From assembly GCA_013154225.1 (NCBI GenBank), contig JAADCW010000077.1:1-12950 (forward strand): a stretch of DNA of 12,950 nt, read 5' to 3'. Below the pieces are notes generated by a model. It had not been told where the DNA came from. It searched no databases and saw only the letters and a list, made by a program, of their open reading frames with translations. Source of the DNA: Chloroflexota bacterium (GTDB lineage: Bacteria; Chloroflexota; Anaerolineae; Anaerolineales; DRMV01). The position numbers and the translations under genes were made by a program. Shown piece by piece: positions 1-6,508 of this stretch. How positions within the stretch are numbered: position 1 is the first letter of the stretch; the number at the start of each line of letters is the position of its first letter.

Positions 1-327
1 GCAGTGCCTGAGATGATGGCTGAGGCCCCGCAGGCTATGACGGATGCGGGAGCGCCCAAGGCCACGCCCCAGGTTCAGACTGCGACGCCGCTGCCTCTGG
101 AAGAACGCATGCCTGAGACCGAGGCGGCGGGAACCGCCGCGGCGACGCCCACCGCGTGCGCGGCCAGCCGAGCGCCTTATCGCACGCCCGGAGCTGTGGT
201 ATCGCCGACGCCATCTTCTGGTGATACGGCACTGTGGCGCTGGCCCTGGGGGGCGGTCGAAGGGGTGTTGGCCTTGGCGGCGTTGGGGTTTGCCCTGGCA
301 GGATTTTGGGGCGCACGTCGGCCGTGA
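1..327 (+). CDS. C-terminal part of a membrane-anchored protein (5' end outside window)
   Basis: The frame is open from the first base and ends at TGA 325-327, so the N-terminus lies outside the window. The visible 108 residues are two parts. First comes a roughly 75-residue stretch rich in Pro, Ala, Thr and Glu, the composition of a flexible extracytoplasmic spacer. Then comes a hydrophobic segment near the C-terminus that begins with two Trp and is followed by a short Ala-Arg-Arg-Pro tail. That layout suggests a spacer plus a C-terminal transmembrane anchor with a positively charged cytoplasmic end. I do not recognise a family, and no catalytic motif is visible. A gene at this site fits better than chance because the segment order is meaningful, but GC-rich DNA can also give long chance frames. 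Confidence 0.55.
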   Translation, partial: AVPEMMAEAPQAMTDAGAPKATPQVQTATPLPLEERMPETEAAGTAAATPTACAASRAPYRTPGAVVSPTPSSGDTALWRWPWGAVEGVLALAALGFALAGFWGARRP

Positions 328-387
328 AGGGCGTGGGTTTTTAAAATGCGCGCTTTGCGCTGGAAAAGCAGGATTTAAAGTTAGGGA

Positions 388-431
388 CACGCGCGCCCGC
401 GCGCATGCTTAGCAAAACACCACGCGCGCCC
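388..431. repeat. 11-bp direct repeat, GC-rich
   Basis: CACGCGCGCCC occurs at 388-398 and again at 421-431, 33 bp apart start to start (about three helical turns). The first copy runs into a short GCGCGC-CC-GCGCGC hairpin sequence at 391-404. The composition is low in complexity, so chance or local slippage is possible. A pair of protein-binding sites is a guess only. Confidence 0.4.
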
Positions 432-612
432 AAGGGAGTTTTAAAGGGGAAAAATGCCCCAATACCTGGGGGATGAGGGGTTTTTCGGATAGTCCTTCCC
501 AGATATGGGGCGCGCGAGGGACGTCTTTCCCATCCAAGGGTGAACACGAATTCTAAGAACGATTGGAGGGGATGAAACTTTGTCTTCGTTTCTTAAAGAA
601 ATTGATTTGGAG

Positions 613-648
613 CGAATTCTTAAAAAATCCAAAGTTTTTAAGAATTCG
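613..648. repeat. Perfect 14-bp inverted repeat in AT-rich block before dnaA promoter
   Basis: The arms are CGAATTCTTAAAAA (613-626) and TTTTTAAGAATTCG (635-648), separated by 8 nt. The arms match perfectly. A partial copy of the left arm, CGAATTCTAAGAAC, lies at 547-560, and a short palindrome TTTCTT-A-AAGAAA lies at 589-601. The repeat ends 13 bp before the -35 element at 662. It could be an operator for dnaA control, a protein-binding site, or part of an unwinding element of an origin. It is not an intrinsic terminator, because the stem is AT-rich. Confidence 0.7.
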
Positions 649-661
649 TAGGTTTTGGGTA

Positions 662-690
662 TTGCCAAGGAACGAGGAGGCGTGTAGAAT
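662..690 (+). promoter_or_regulatory. Predicted sigma70-type promoter of dnaA
   Basis: A -35 element TTGCCA (662-667, 5 of 6 consensus bases) and a -10 element TAGAAT (685-690, 5 of 6) are separated by exactly 17 bp. Transcription would start near 697 and leave a leader of about 140 nt before the GTG start. The inverted repeat at 613-648 sits just upstream, where an activator or repressor could act. Confidence 0.55.
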
Positions 691-708
691 ACCCACACAA
701 CAAGGGGG

Positions 709-750
709 ATGAAGGCAGCTGAAGAAGTTTTACAGGTGAAAACCTGGTAG
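709..750 (+). promoter_or_regulatory. Possible 13-codon leader ORF in the dnaA 5' leader
   Basis: ATG at 709 opens a frame of 13 codons (MKAAEEVLQVKTW) ending at TAG 748-750, inside the predicted dnaA leader. A purine run AAGGGGG (702-708) touches the ATG and could act as a ribosome binding site, though the spacing is tight. The end of the frame overlaps a small hairpin, CAGGT-GAAA-ACCTG (733-746), with a GNRA-type loop. A role in translational control of dnaA is speculative, since frames this short are common by chance. Confidence 0.2.
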
Positions 751-826
751 CAGCACAACGGACCTTATTCGCCGCGGCAAGCGACCATCGGCGTTTGCCC
801 CTATGGGGGCGTAGCATGTTCGTTGC

Positions 827-833
827 GAGGAGG
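827..833 (+). promoter_or_regulatory. Ribosome binding site of dnaA
   Basis: GAGGAGG, 5 nt before the GTG at 839. It supports the GTG start; the upstream ATG at 816 is out of frame. Confidence 0.8.
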
Positions 834-838
834 CAAGC

Positions 839-2263
839 GTGGAACAACAAGCCACAACGCAGGTTTGGCAATCGGTTTTAGGGCAATTGCAAATGGAGAT
901 GCCCAAAGCCGCTTTTGATACCTGGGTACGCGATACCCAGGTGGTAGGCCTGGAAGACGACACTTTGGTGGTGGGCGTGCAAAACGCGTATGCCCGCGAT
1001 TGGCTGGAAAGCCGACTGCGGAGCACGGTGCGCCGCAAACTGGTTGGGTTGATGGCCCGACCGGTTGACGTGCGCTTCGTGGTTTGGTCTGGGCAATCGG
1101 GTTCAGACAACGGCGGTAATGGCAACGGCAACGGCCATGCGTCTGCGCCCACAGCCGAGGTAGATTCCCAGCCCGCGCGCACATCGGAAGCGCCTACCGC
1201 TGCACCGGCTTACAACCACGCACCTGCACAAGATTCCTCGCTCAATCCACGCTACACCTTCGATAACTTCGTTGTGGGTTCCAACAACCGTTTGGCCCAC
1301 GCCGCCAGCCTTGCCGTGGCAGAAAATCCGGCCAAAGCCTACAATCCCCTTTTTCTCTACGGCGGCGTTGGCCTGGGCAAAACCCACTTGCTCCACGCCA
1401 TTGGCAACGCGTGTGTGGCGCAGGGGCTGGTGGTGCGCTATGTTTCCTCTGAAGAATTCACCAACGACCTGATCAACGCCATCCGCACCCACAACACCGA
1501 AGCGTTTCGCGAGAAATACCGCAAAGTGGATGTTTTGCTCATCGACGATATTCAATTCATCGCGGGCAAAGAATCCACCCAGGAAGAGTTCTTCCACACC
1601 TTCAACACCCTGCACGGCCAGAACAAGCAAATTGTGATTACTTCCGATCGCCCGCCCAAGGCGCTGGTGACCCTGGAAGAGCGTCTGCGCTCGCGCTTTG
1701 AATGGGGCTTGACGGCAGACATCCAACCCCCGGATTTTGAAACCCGGGTGGCAATTTTGCGCTTCAAAGCCGAACAGGCTGGCCGCGAAGTGCCCAATGA
1801 AATTTTGGAAACCATTGCCCGCTACATGCAGTCGAACATCCGAGAGCTGGAAGGTGCACTGACTCGGGTGCTGGCCTACGCAGATTTGCGGGGAATGCCC
1901 CTGACCACCGAACTGGTGGAAGCCGCGCTGGCTGACATGCTTCCCCGCCGTCAGGCCATCGAACCCGAGCAAATCATCAACCTGGTGGCCGAGGCCTTTG
2001 GCGTTAGCGTAGAGCGTTTGTGCAGTAAGAGCCGCTCGCACAAAGTGGCTTTGCCGCGGCAGGTGGCCATGTATTTGCTGCGGGAAGACGCCAAACTTTC
2101 GCTGCCCCAAATTGGCGAACTTTTGGGCGGCCGTGATCACACCACGGTCAAGTACGGCTATGAAAAGATCGCCGATCAAATTGAAAGCGATGAACGTCTT
2201 CGCCGCCAAGTCCTTGCTTTGCGTGAGCGTTTATATCGGCAAAGCCCGGCGTTGGCGGTTTGA
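839..2263 (+). CDS. dnaA: Chromosomal replication initiator protein DnaA
   Basis: DnaA binds origin DNA, forms an ATP-bound filament and opens the duplex to start replication; it can also regulate transcription. The 474 residues show all four domains. Residues 1-83 are the N-terminal domain for partner and helicase loading. Residues about 84-134 are a low-complexity linker with Asn/Gly repeats. The AAA+ core follows, with Walker A GGVGLGKT (175-182), Walker B LLIDDIQ (233-239), sensor 1 ITSDRPP (267-273), an arginine finger in the SRF motif (R286) and sensor 2 in NIRELEGAL (R335). The C-terminal DNA-binding domain carries the signature GRDHTTVKYGYEKI (431-444). Length is normal for the family. 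The GTG start is supported by GAGGAGG. The gene stands alone between its own promoter and terminator, and dnaN is not next to it, unlike the classic dnaA-dnaN order. Confidence 0.98.
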   Translation: MEQQATTQVWQSVLGQLQMEMPKAAFDTWVRDTQVVGLEDDTLVVGVQNAYARDWLESRLRSTVRRKLVGLMARPVDVRFVVWSGQSGSDNGGNGNGNGHASAPTAEVDSQPARTSEAPTAAPAYNHAPAQDSSLNPRYTFDNFVVGSNNRLAHAASLAVAENPAKAYNPLFLYGGVGLGKTHLLHAIGNACVAQGLVVRYVSSEEFTNDLINAIRTHNTEAFREKYRKVDVLLIDDIQFIAGKESTQEEFFHTFNTLHGQNKQIVITSDRPPKALVTLEERLRSRFEWGLTADIQPPDFETRVAILRFKAEQAGREVPNEILETIARYMQSNIRELEGALTRVLAYADLRGMPLTTELVEAALADMLPRRQAIEPEQIINLVAEAFGVSVERLCSKSRSHKVALPRQVAMYLLREDAKLSLPQIGELLGGRDHTTVKYGYEKIADQIESDERLRRQVLALRERLYRQSPALAV

Positions 2264-2284
2264 GTTTGACAAACAGCGTTTTTT

Positions 2285-2321
2285 CAACCGCCCCGCCGGC
2301 AGGTGGGGCGGTTGCTTTTTT
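2285..2321 (+). terminator. Intrinsic terminator of dnaA
   Basis: A perfect 10-bp GC-rich stem, CAACCGCCCC (2285-2294) with GGGGCGGTTG (2305-2314), has a 10-nt loop and is followed after one C by six T (2316-2321). It starts 21 bp after the dnaA stop. Confidence 0.92.
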
Positions 2322-2429
2322 CTGCACTTTGCGACGCAAGGGTGCCAGGCTTGGTAAACGCAAAAAGTCAAGTTTTCGTTGTGGATTTATGTAGGTTCTC
2401 TAAATAATTGCAATTTTTGTATAGCTTTC

Positions 2430-2457
2430 TTGACATCTGGAATGCCTGCACTATAAT
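2430..2457 (+). promoter_or_regulatory. Consensus sigma70 promoter of the peptide-type ABC transporter operon
   Basis: TTGACA (2430-2435) and TATAAT (2452-2457), both perfect matches to the bacterial housekeeping consensus, are spaced by 16 bp. Transcription would start near 2464. An AT-rich upstream sequence (2401-2429) could act as an UP-like element. A promoter this close to consensus implies strong basal transcription. Confidence 0.88.
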
Positions 2458-2562
2458 TGCACCCAAATTCTTGTTAAGGTTATCATCTCGTTGCGAAAGA
2501 GATGGTGATCTTCGGAAGTTCCGTTTATCGGTTCGTCCGTTTCTCCCATTCCCCACAGTTTC

Positions 2563-2571
2563 AAGGAGGAG
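2563..2571 (+). promoter_or_regulatory. Strong ribosome binding site of the solute-binding protein gene
   Basis: AAGGAGGAG lies 5 nt before the ATG at 2577. It decides the start: an in-frame ATG at 2502 has no such site, and only the 2577 start puts the signal peptide at the N-terminus. Confidence 0.9.
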
Positions 2572-2576
2572 AAGGT

Positions 2577-4184
2577 ATGAGCAAGCGCAAGATCTTTTTC
2601 GTTGTGTTGGCGCTGGCCGTTGTGCTGGCGCTGGGGCTGACGGCTTGCCAAAAGGCAACGCCTGCGCCCACCCAAGCGCCCTCTGGTGGTGAAGAGGCCA
2701 CTGAGGCGCCGACTGAGGCTCCTGCCCAATCTTCGGAGCCTATCATCATCGGCACGACCGACAAGGTCACCGACCTTGACCCGGCCAACGCGTACGACTT
2801 CCACACGTGGGAAATCTTCCACAACACCATGGACACCCTGCTTCACTACAAGCCGGGCACGACCGACTTGGAGCCGGGTTTGGCCGAGTCGTACGACGTC
2901 AGCGACGATGGGCTGGAATACACCTTCCATCTGCGCCAGGGCTTGAAGTTTAACGACGGCACGCCCTTCAACGCAGACGCGGTGAAATGGTCCATCGACC
3001 GGGTCTTCAAGATCCAGGGTGACCCCAACTGGCTGGTGACTTCTTTCGTGGACCACGTCGAAGTGGTGGACGAATACACCGTCAAGTTCGTGCTCAAGAA
3101 GGCCGTCAACTACTTCCCGCTGTTGGTCGCGACCTACCCCTACGCGCCTGTGAGCCCCAACTGCTATCCGGCTGATGAAATTGCCTCTGATAGCACTTGC
3201 GGCGGCATTGGCCCCTACAAGATCGACAAGTGGGTCCGCGACGTGGAAATGGACCTGGTTGCCAATCCTAACTGGTACGGCGAACCGCCCAAGACCAGCA
3301 ACATCATCATCAAATACTTCGCGGATGCGACCACCATGCGCCTGGCGCTGGAAAACGGCGAAATCGACGTCGCCACCAAGAGCCTGAACCCCACCGACTA
3401 CGCAGACCTCAAGAGCAACCCCGACATCCAGGTGGTGGAAGGCCCCGGCGCGCAGATTCGCTACATCGTCTTCAACGTGAAGATGGCGCCGTTTGACAAC
3501 AAGCTGGTGCGCGAGGCCATTTCCTACGCGGTGGACCGCCAGGCCATCGTGGACAAGGCCTTCCAGGGCACCCACGAGCCCCTCTACTCCATGGTCCCCA
3601 TGGGGATGTGGAGCCACATCGACGCCTTCCCCAAGCGCGACCTGGAAAAGGCTAAGGAACTGCTCCAGGAAGCCGGCTACAGCGAAGACAACCCCATGGA
3701 AATTGACCTCTGGTGGACCCCGACCCACTACGGCGACACCGAGTCTGACGTCGCTTCCCTGGTCAAGGCCGCGCTGGAAGAGACCGGCATGATCAAGGTC
3801 AACCTGCAGAGTGCGGAATGGGCCACCTACACCGAGCAGTTTGGCTCCATGGGTATGTTCCTGTTGGGTTGGTATCCTGACTACATTGACCCCGACAACT
3901 ACACCTACCCCTTCGCGGCTTCCGACGCCTCGGATGACATTGGCTGCAACTATGCTTCCGAGAAGATGGACGAACTGTTCCAGCAGGAACAGAGCGCGAC
4001 CGACCTGCGCGGCGACGCCCGCAAACAGGTCTTTGAAGAAATTCAGAAGCTCTGGGCTGAAGACGTGCCCACCCTGCCGCTCACTCAGGGCAAACTGATG
4101 GTTGCTGCCCGCAAGAACATCAGCGGCATCGTGCTCGATCCGGTAATGCTCAACCACTACTTCCTGTTGGAAAAGACCAAATAA
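2577..4184 (+). CDS. Lipoprotein solute-binding protein, family 5 (peptide/nickel type)
   Basis: Binds a substrate, probably a peptide, outside the membrane and delivers it to the permeases encoded downstream. The 535 residues start with a basic N-region, a hydrophobic core and the lipobox LTAC, so Cys24 is the likely lipid anchor. A Thr/Pro/Ala/Glu linker spans about 25-54. The family signature region lies at about 99-143 (PGLAESYDVSDDG, RQGLKFNDGTPFNADAVKW), followed by a GIGPYKI motif and the usual C-terminal EEIQKLWAEDVPTLPL segment. Length is typical. Cys196 and Cys208 could form a disulfide outside the cell. Codons are strongly C-ending and Lys is mostly AAG, unlike neighbouring genes, which fits high expression. 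It is the first gene of a DppABCDF-type operon. Family members also bind nickel, sugars or antibiotics, so the substrate is not settled. Confidence 0.95.
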   Translation: MSKRKIFFVVLALAVVLALGLTACQKATPAPTQAPSGGEEATEAPTEAPAQSSEPIIIGTTDKVTDLDPANAYDFHTWEIFHNTMDTLLHYKPGTTDLEPGLAESYDVSDDGLEYTFHLRQGLKFNDGTPFNADAVKWSIDRVFKIQGDPNWLVTSFVDHVEVVDEYTVKFVLKKAVNYFPLLVATYPYAPVSPNCYPADEIASDSTCGGIGPYKIDKWVRDVEMDLVANPNWYGEPPKTSNIIIKYFADATTMRLALENGEIDVATKSLNPTDYADLKSNPDIQVVEGPGAQIRYIVFNVKMAPFDNKLVREAISYAVDRQAIVDKAFQGTHEPLYSMVPMGMWSHIDAFPKRDLEKAKELLQEAGYSEDNPMEIDLWWTPTHYGDTESDVASLVKAALEETGMIKVNLQSAEWATYTEQFGSMGMFLLGWYPDYIDPDNYTYPFAASDASDDIGCNYASEKMDELFQQEQSATDLRGDARKQVFEEIQKLWAEDVPTLPLTQGKLMVAARKNISGIVLDPVMLNHYFLLEKTK

Positions 4185-4200
4185 CGGCATTGCCTGTGAC

Positions 4201-4239
4201 GGGGGAGGGGAGGCAAACTCCTCTCCCCCCTTTTGTTTT
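4201..4239 (+). terminator. Terminator-like hairpin between binding protein and permease genes
   Basis: The arms GGGGGAGGGGAG (4201-4212) and CTCCTCTCCCCC (4218-4229) pair over 12 positions with one G-U wobble around a 5-nt loop. C-TTTT-G-TTTT follows. The first permease gene starts about 40 bp later with no clear new promoter. The likely role is partial termination and 3' protection of the binding-protein mRNA, giving more binding protein than permease. Confidence 0.85.
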
Positions 4240-4278
4240 AGCCGACGTTGTTTCCCCTTCATTGTGTGGTAAACGCCT

Positions 4279-5298
4279 ATGCGCTCACTTGGCCGCTATC
4301 TTCTCATGCGCACCTTGTTGACCATCCCGATGATTTTCGTGTTGGTCACCATGGTGTTTATCATCCTGAGGGTCATGCCGGGCGATCCGGTGAAGGCCTC
4401 CATTCGCCCTGGCGCACCCCAGGAATACATTGACGAAATCCGCCACAGTTTGGGGTTGGATAAGCCGCTGTATGTCCAATATGGCGAATACCTGTGGGAC
4501 TTATTGCATTTTGATTTGGGCACCACGTTGAGCCCGGTGCGTGGCCAATCGGTGGCCGAGCAAATTTGGCAGCACTTCCCCGCAACCCTGGAACTTTCAC
4601 TGGCCGCCATGTTGGTCACTGCCGTGGTTGGGATAGGCCTGGGGGCTTATGCCGCCCACCACAGACGTTCGTTAGCCGATTACTCCCTTCGTTTATACGG
4701 CATTGTGATTTATTCCATCCCGGTGTTTTGGTTAGGCTTGATGTTCCAATTGGTCTTTGGGGTGTGGCTTGGATGGCTGCCCATTGCTGGGCGCATCAGC
4801 AGTCTCTCGGCCGCACCCGAGCACATCACCGGCCTTTACACCGTGGATAGCATCCTCACCCACAACTGGCCGGCCCTCAAAGACAGCGTACTGCACCTGA
4901 TCATGCCCGCCATGACACTGGGCTTGTACCTTTCGGGGGTGTTTGTGCGCCTGACCCGTTCTAACATGCTGCAGGTGCTTAAGATGGATTTTGTCACTGC
5001 CGCGCGAGCGCGAGGCATTCCTGAGCGCACGGTGGTGTATCGCCATGCGTTGAAGAATGCCCTGATTCCCATCATCACCATGTTAGGCCTGCAGTTTGCC
5101 TTGCTCTTGGCCGGCGCGGTGCTCACCGAGAGCACGTTCTCGTGGCCGGGTTTAGGGCGCTTTTTGGTGGAACGCATCACCTACCGCGACTTCCCCTCAA
5201 TTCAGGGCACGGTGGTGGTGTTTGCCCTCCTGGTTGCCAGCGTGAGCCTGCTGGTGGATATCCTCTACGCCTGGATTGACCCCCGTATTCGTTACTGA
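4279..5298 (+). CDS. dppB: ABC transporter permease, DppB/OppB family
   Basis: Integral membrane subunit that, with the next gene product, forms the import channel. The 339 residues fit the family. The first helix (about 11-31) is followed by the family motif RVMPGDP (31-37). An extracytoplasmic loop carries a DLGTTLS motif (79-85). The core helices lie between about 103 and 335. The cytoplasmic EAA-type loop that docks on the ATPases is at about 240-263 (AARARGIPERTVVYRHALKN). The C-terminal AWIDPRIRY ending is typical. No clear ribosome binding site precedes the ATG at 4279; a later ATG at codon 10 would remove the usual RYLL N-terminus, so the first is preferred. The gene lies 94 bp after the binding-protein gene, across the attenuator-like hairpin, and 7 bp before the second permease. 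The symbol denotes the family; substrate is unproven. Confidence 0.94.
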   Translation: MRSLGRYLLMRTLLTIPMIFVLVTMVFIILRVMPGDPVKASIRPGAPQEYIDEIRHSLGLDKPLYVQYGEYLWDLLHFDLGTTLSPVRGQSVAEQIWQHFPATLELSLAAMLVTAVVGIGLGAYAAHHRRSLADYSLRLYGIVIYSIPVFWLGLMFQLVFGVWLGWLPIAGRISSLSAAPEHITGLYTVDSILTHNWPALKDSVLHLIMPAMTLGLYLSGVFVRLTRSNMLQVLKMDFVTAARARGIPERTVVYRHALKNALIPIITMLGLQFALLLAGAVLTESTFSWPGLGRFLVERITYRDFPSIQGTVVVFALLVASVSLLVDILYAWIDPRIRY

Positions 5299-5305
5299 GC
5301 CGACC

Positions 5306-6463
5306 ATGAAAACGAATCAGAAGACGAAAAAACTTGCTGAAGAACCCACCAGCCTGTTGGGCCGTTTGTTGCGGGGCGCGTCTTGGTATGGCGCAGAATG
5401 GTATTGGACCGCGACCGGCGCAGTGATTTTGGCTATCATCATTTTGGTGACCATTTTTGCGCCCGTGCTGAGCCCTTACGACCCCATCGTCACAGTGGGC
5501 GGCCCCTTTGAGCGCCCCGGCGGCGGGCAGGTGGTGTTGTTGGCCCCCAAAGATAGCGGCATTACCTCGCCCGAGGGCCTCAAGGTCGCGGTGTATTACA
5601 ACACCACGGCCTCTGTGGTGGCTGAAGATTACGGCATGACCCCGCGGCCCTATCAGGTGGACAAAGACCTGTTTGAAAAGGTGCGCGCGGGCGAAGCCCA
5701 GGCGGTGCTGATTTCCGCCCGCGATGCGGCTGAGGCCCTGCAAAAGAATCCTGATTTTGTGCAGGTGGGCGAACCCTTTGGCCCGCGCTTTTGGTTGGGC
5801 ACTGACAACCTGGGCCGCGATATCCTCAGCCGTTTGATTTGGGGCGCGCGAGCCGTGCTGGCTGTGGCCATCCTCTCTGCGCTTTTCTCCGCGGCTGTGG
5901 GCATCCCCTTGGGCCTGCTTTCCGGTTTCTTTGGCGGCTGGATGGACCGCATCCTTTCCCTGGTGATGGACAGCATCTACTCCTTCCCAGGGCTGATTTT
6001 GGCCATCGCGGTCGCGGCCATGTTAGGCACGGGCGTGATCAACATCGCCATCGCCATTTCGGTGGTGTATATTCCCACCTATTTCCGCATGACCCGCTCC
6101 CAGGTGCTTTCCATCAAAGAGGAACTGTACGTGGAAGCGGCCAGGGCGTTGGGCGCCAAACAGCGCGAAATTTTGGGAATGTACATCTTCCCCAACGTGG
6201 TGCCTACCCTGGTGGTGGTGTTTAGCCTCAACGTGGCCGATGCTATTCTGACCGAAGCCGGTTTGGCCTTTTTGGGCTTGGGGCTTCAACCGCCCACGCC
6301 CGACTGGGGCTTTGACCTCAACAAAGGTAAAGCCTACTTGCCGCGAGGTTATTGGTGGCCGATTACCTTCCCCGGCCTGATGATTACCCTGGTGGCGCTG
6401 GGCTTTAGCCTGTTGGGCGAAGGGTTGGGCGAGATCCTCAACCCGCGCCTTACCGAGGAATAA
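5306..6463 (+). CDS. dppC: ABC transporter permease, DppC/OppC family, with large extracytoplasmic insertion
   Basis: Second channel subunit of the importer. At 385 residues it is longer than usual DppC proteins (about 280-320). The first helix is at about 38-56 and ends in the usual LSPYDP motif (55-60). The normal family motif LGTDNLGRDILSRLIWGAR returns only at 164-182. Between them, about residues 64-158, lies an insertion containing a KDSGITSPEGLKVAV segment, an AGEAQAVLISARDA segment and a KNPDFVQVGEPF segment. This order resembles one lobe of a family 3 solute-binding protein. The EAA loop is at about 277-298 (EAARALGAKQREILGMYIFP), followed by the typical GLAFLGLGLQPPTPDWG. The ATG at 5306 is chosen; a TTG at 5276 is in frame but overlaps dppB. 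No ribosome binding site is visible, so translation is probably coupled to dppB. Confidence 0.93.
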   Translation: MKTNQKTKKLAEEPTSLLGRLLRGASWYGAEWYWTATGAVILAIIILVTIFAPVLSPYDPIVTVGGPFERPGGGQVVLLAPKDSGITSPEGLKVAVYYNTTASVVAEDYGMTPRPYQVDKDLFEKVRAGEAQAVLISARDAAEALQKNPDFVQVGEPFGPRFWLGTDNLGRDILSRLIWGARAVLAVAILSALFSAAVGIPLGLLSGFFGGWMDRILSLVMDSIYSFPGLILAIAVAAMLGTGVINIAIAISVVYIPTYFRMTRSQVLSIKEELYVEAARALGAKQREILGMYIFPNVVPTLVVVFSLNVADAILTEAGLAFLGLGLQPPTPDWGFDLNKGKAYLPRGYWWPITFPGLMITLVALGFSLLGEGLGEILNPRLTEE

Positions 6464-6508
6464 CCGACGACTACCCGATTTTGCGACTCACCGACTACCA
6501 GACAAACC

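Larger units (their letters stand above)
328..838. other. Intergenic region upstream of dnaA
   Basis: About 510 bp without a convincing gene. The left half (about 340-540) is GC-rich with runs of G and C, short GC hairpins and an 11-bp direct repeat. The middle (about 541-657) is clearly AT-rich and holds several GAATTC/TTAA-type motifs and one perfect inverted repeat. The right part holds a sigma70-like promoter and a leader of about 140 nt before dnaA. No cluster of DnaA boxes (TTATCCACA-like 9-mers) was found by eye, so a replication origin is possible but not shown. Small frames on the minus strand here lack ribosome binding sites and family resemblance. Confidence 0.7.
2264..2576. other. 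Intergenic region between dnaA and the transporter operon
   Basis: Holds the dnaA terminator, an AT-rich stretch (about 2360-2430), the consensus promoter of the transporter operon, and a leader of about 113 nt. The leader contains a short hairpin, CATCTC (2484-2489) with GAGATG (2499-2504). One DnaA-box-like 9-mer, TGTGGATTT (2380-2388, 7 of 9 to the reverse-strand consensus), lies in the AT-rich part. No gene was seen. Confidence 0.75.

Noticed and set aside
457..485. CCCCA/TGGGG hairpin followed by GGGG-TTTTT as a terminator for the left-edge gene
   Set aside because: The stem is only 5 bp, the T-run is not next to it, and it is about 130 bp after the stop. The alternative CCCC/GGGG pairing has a long loop.
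441..758. Minus-strand open frame of 105 codons in the region upstream of dnaA
   Set aside because: It has no ribosome binding site and no recognisable motif, and it spans the AT-rich inverted repeat and the dnaA promoter.
2380..2388. Single DnaA-box-like 9-mer TGTGGATTT downstream of dnaA
   Set aside because: It matches 7 of 9 bases and stands alone. One imperfect box is expected by chance, so it is not called as an origin feature.
2451..4262. Long minus-strand open frame (603 codons) opposite the binding-protein gene
   Set aside because: It is antisense to a gene with clear family motifs. Its composition, rich in His, Val and Gly, is what the reverse of a C-ending biased gene gives.
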